A DNA stretch of 7,612 nucleotides from an uncultured Clostridia bacterium (GTDB lineage: Bacteria; Bacillota; Clostridia; TANB77; CAG-508). Below are positions 6,487 to 7,612 of the stretch, in pieces. Position 1 is the stretch's first letter. The number at the start of each line of letters is the position of its first letter. The stretch lies in the NCBI GenBank assembly GCA_944393275.1, contig CALXZQ010000056.1:1-7612 (forward strand). Direction: 5' to 3'. The notes beneath the pieces are model-generated. The model did not search any database, was not told the DNA's origin, and saw only the letters and a list, made by a program, of their open reading frames with translations. Both the position numbers and the translations under genes were made by a program.

Positions 6487-6504
6487 AAAAACTTTTTTTC
6501 CTTC
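6476..6504 (-). promoter_or_regulatory. Sigma-H promoter of spoVG
   Basis: The sigma-H consensus known from Bacillus is RnAGGAwWW, 11-12 bp, RnnGAATww. The minus strand reads GAAGGAAAA (6496-6504), 11 bp, GACGAATAA (6476-6484), which fits every defined position. In B. subtilis spoVG is a classic sigma-H target, so both the sequence and the gene agree. The predicted start is near 6469. Confidence 0.7.
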
Positions 6505-6617
6505 TTATTTTTTACAATAATTTAAAATTATTTTTATTATTTTACCCTTTTTTTATAATTTTATTAACTTTTTTCATCAAATTTGCATATATTTGTATAA
6601 ATGTTTACTCATTTAAG
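6505..6617. other. AT-rich divergent spacer with a 17-bp palindrome at 6516-6532
   Basis: This gene-free stretch between the two promoter regions is nearly all A and T, with several A or T tracts. It contains AATAATTT-A-AAATTATT, a perfect palindrome about a single central base, roughly 12 bp upstream of the sigma-H -35 element. In B. subtilis an AT-rich box upstream of the spoVG promoter stimulates transcription and is bound by the repressor AbrB; this may be the equivalent, by position and composition only. No ORF with a ribosome binding site was seen. Confidence 0.45.
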
Positions 6618-6646
6618 TTGAATTTTTTTGATTTTAAGTGTATAAT
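6618..6646 (+). promoter_or_regulatory. Sigma-A promoter of murC
   Basis: TTGAAT (6618-6623) and TATAAT (6641-6646) are exactly 17 bp apart. Transcription would begin near 6653, giving a leader of about 30 nt that contains the GGAGGAG ribosome binding site at 6671-6677. Confidence 0.8.
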
Positions 6647-6683
6647 TTAAACGTTAGTGCTGAAATAAAAGGAGGAGCTTTAA

Positions 6684-7612
6684 ATGCCAAATTTAGATTT
6701 AATCAAAAAATATGACAGAATCCATCTAATAGGTATTGGTGGCGTTAGTATGAGTGGTATTGCGGAAATACTAAATAACTTAGGAATAACTGTTACAGGT
6801 TCTGATCTATCCCAATCTGTAATTACTAATAAACTTTCCAAAAATGGTTTAGAAGTAACAATTGGACATAATCTTGAGAATGTTGCTAAAGCAGATTGTG
6901 TTATATATTCAGCAGCTATCAAAAAAGATGATCCAGAAATAATAAAGGCTAAAGAATTAAATATACCAATAGTAGAAAGATGTGATTTTTTAGGATTATT
7001 AACAAGAGCTTTTAAAGATACTATTGGCATAGCTGGAACACATGGAAAAACAACAACTACTTCTCTAGTTTCTCTTTGTTTCATAGAGGCTGGATTAGAC
7101 CCTAATGTTCAAGTCGGAGCCATGTTAAAAGACATTGATGGAAACTATAGAATTGGAAATAGTGAACATTTTATCATAGAAGCTTGTGAATATGTAGAAA
7201 GTTTCTTAAGATTTTCACCAAGATCAGCAATTGTTTTAGATATAGATAATGATCATTTAGATTATTTTAAAGATATTGATGGAATAAAAAATGCATTTAT
7301 AAAATATGTAAAACTACTTCCAGATGATGGAATATTAGTAGTAAACGGAGATGATGCAAATTGTCTTGATTTACCACAATATACAAAAGCTAAAACATTA
7401 ACTTATGGTATTACTAATAAGCATACAGATTTCTTTGCTGCTAACATTGTATTTGATACTAACGGATTTCCTGAATTTGATGTTTACTCAAAAGACACTT
7501 TTTATGCAAGAGTTAAACTATCAATACCTGGAATGCACAATGTTCTAAATAGTTTAGGATGTATTGCTTTATGTAATGAATATGGAATAGATAAAAAATA
7601 TATACTTTCAGC
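6684..7612 (+). CDS. murC: UDP-N-acetylmuramate--L-alanine ligase MurC (C-terminus cut off by window edge)
   Basis: MurC is the cytoplasmic Mur ligase that joins L-alanine to UDP-N-acetylmuramic acid using ATP, the first amino acid step of peptidoglycan precursor synthesis. The start ATG at 6684-6686 has GGAGGAG (6671-6677) 6 nt upstream. The N-terminal UDP-sugar binding domain carries HLIGIGGVSMSGIAE (14-28) and TGSD (38-41). The central ATPase domain has the P-loop GTHGKTTTT beginning at G118 (K122), then IIEACEYVESFL, the form of the MurC motif common in clostridia, and LDIDNDHLDYF. The ligand-binding C-terminal domain is only beginning at about residue 300; some 150 residues of a usual 455-460 lie beyond the window. 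The gene is divergent from spoVG, with about 270 bp between their starts, and has its own promoter. A 134-codon reading on the opposite strand at 6680-7084 is its shadow. Confidence 0.97.
   Translation, partial: MPNLDLIKKYDRIHLIGIGGVSMSGIAEILNNLGITVTGSDLSQSVITNKLSKNGLEVTIGHNLENVAKADCVIYSAAIKKDDPEIIKAKELNIPIVERCDFLGLLTRAFKDTIGIAGTHGKTTTTSLVSLCFIEAGLDPNVQVGAMLKDIDGNYRIGNSEHFIIEACEYVESFLRFSPRSAIVLDIDNDHLDYFKDIDGIKNAFIKYVKLLPDDGILVVNGDDANCLDLPQYTKAKTLTYGITNKHTDFFAANIVFDTNGFPEFDVYSKDTFYARVKLSIPGMHNVLNSLGCIALCNEYGIDKKYILS

Noticed and set aside
6565..6610. Second possible murC promoter around TTGCAT and TATAAA
   Set aside because: The two hexamers are far too close together, and a clean promoter with 17-bp spacing lies just downstream at 6618-6646.
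6680..7084. Open reading frame of 134 codons on the minus strand
   Set aside because: It lies antisense to the clearly real murC; its composition is what the reverse strand of that gene would give, and it has no family resemblance.

Overview
The window looks like low-GC Clostridia (Firmicutes) chromosome. It is AT-rich (roughly 30% GC by eye) and has strong GGAGG ribosome binding sites, consensus-like sigma-A promoters, and a clostridial gene set: bifunctional AdhE, SpoVG, MurC, an M23 peptidase and a GH3 beta-glucosidase. All stop codons seen are ordinary TAA and TGG encodes Trp, so the standard bacterial code fits. No tRNA, rRNA, insertion sequence, prophage or CRISPR array is visible.

Layout from left to right: (1) adhE, minus strand, running off the left edge (N-terminal 730 residues present); (2) its promoter region at 2193-2310; (3) an M23-family membrane-anchored peptidase, minus strand, 2354-3331, with its own promoter upstream and its terminator at 2311-2350; (4) a cytoplasmic GH3 glycosidase of 824 aa, minus strand, 3549-6023, ending in a hairpin at 3475-3505; (5) spoVG, minus strand, 6114-6413, ending in a hairpin at 6071-6097; (6) an AT-rich divergent control region at about 6414-6683; (7) murC, plus strand, 6684 to the right edge (309 residues present).

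The genes appear to be single transcription units. Each complete minus-strand gene is followed by its own terminator-like hairpin, and nearly every gene has a recognisable promoter. Two, murC (peptidoglycan precursor synthesis) and the M23 peptidase (peptidoglycan hydrolysis), concern the cell wall, and spoVG encodes a developmental RNA-binding regulator. adhE (NADH-consuming ethanol formation) and the GH3 enzyme (sugar release from glycosides) belong to fermentation and carbon use.

The most informative part is the spoVG control region. A near-perfect sigma-H promoter overlaps a good sigma-A promoter, an AT-rich box with a 17-bp palindrome lies just upstream, and a perfect inverted repeat (TTGTACA-N9-TGTACAA) brackets the sigma-A -10 element like an operator. 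The second point of note is the start of the M23 gene: a very strong ribosome binding site and an open, positively charged N-terminus lie upstream of the first ATG, but no ATG, GTG or TTG is in frame there. I did not find an evident new multi-gene system; the novelty is in regulation and gene starts.
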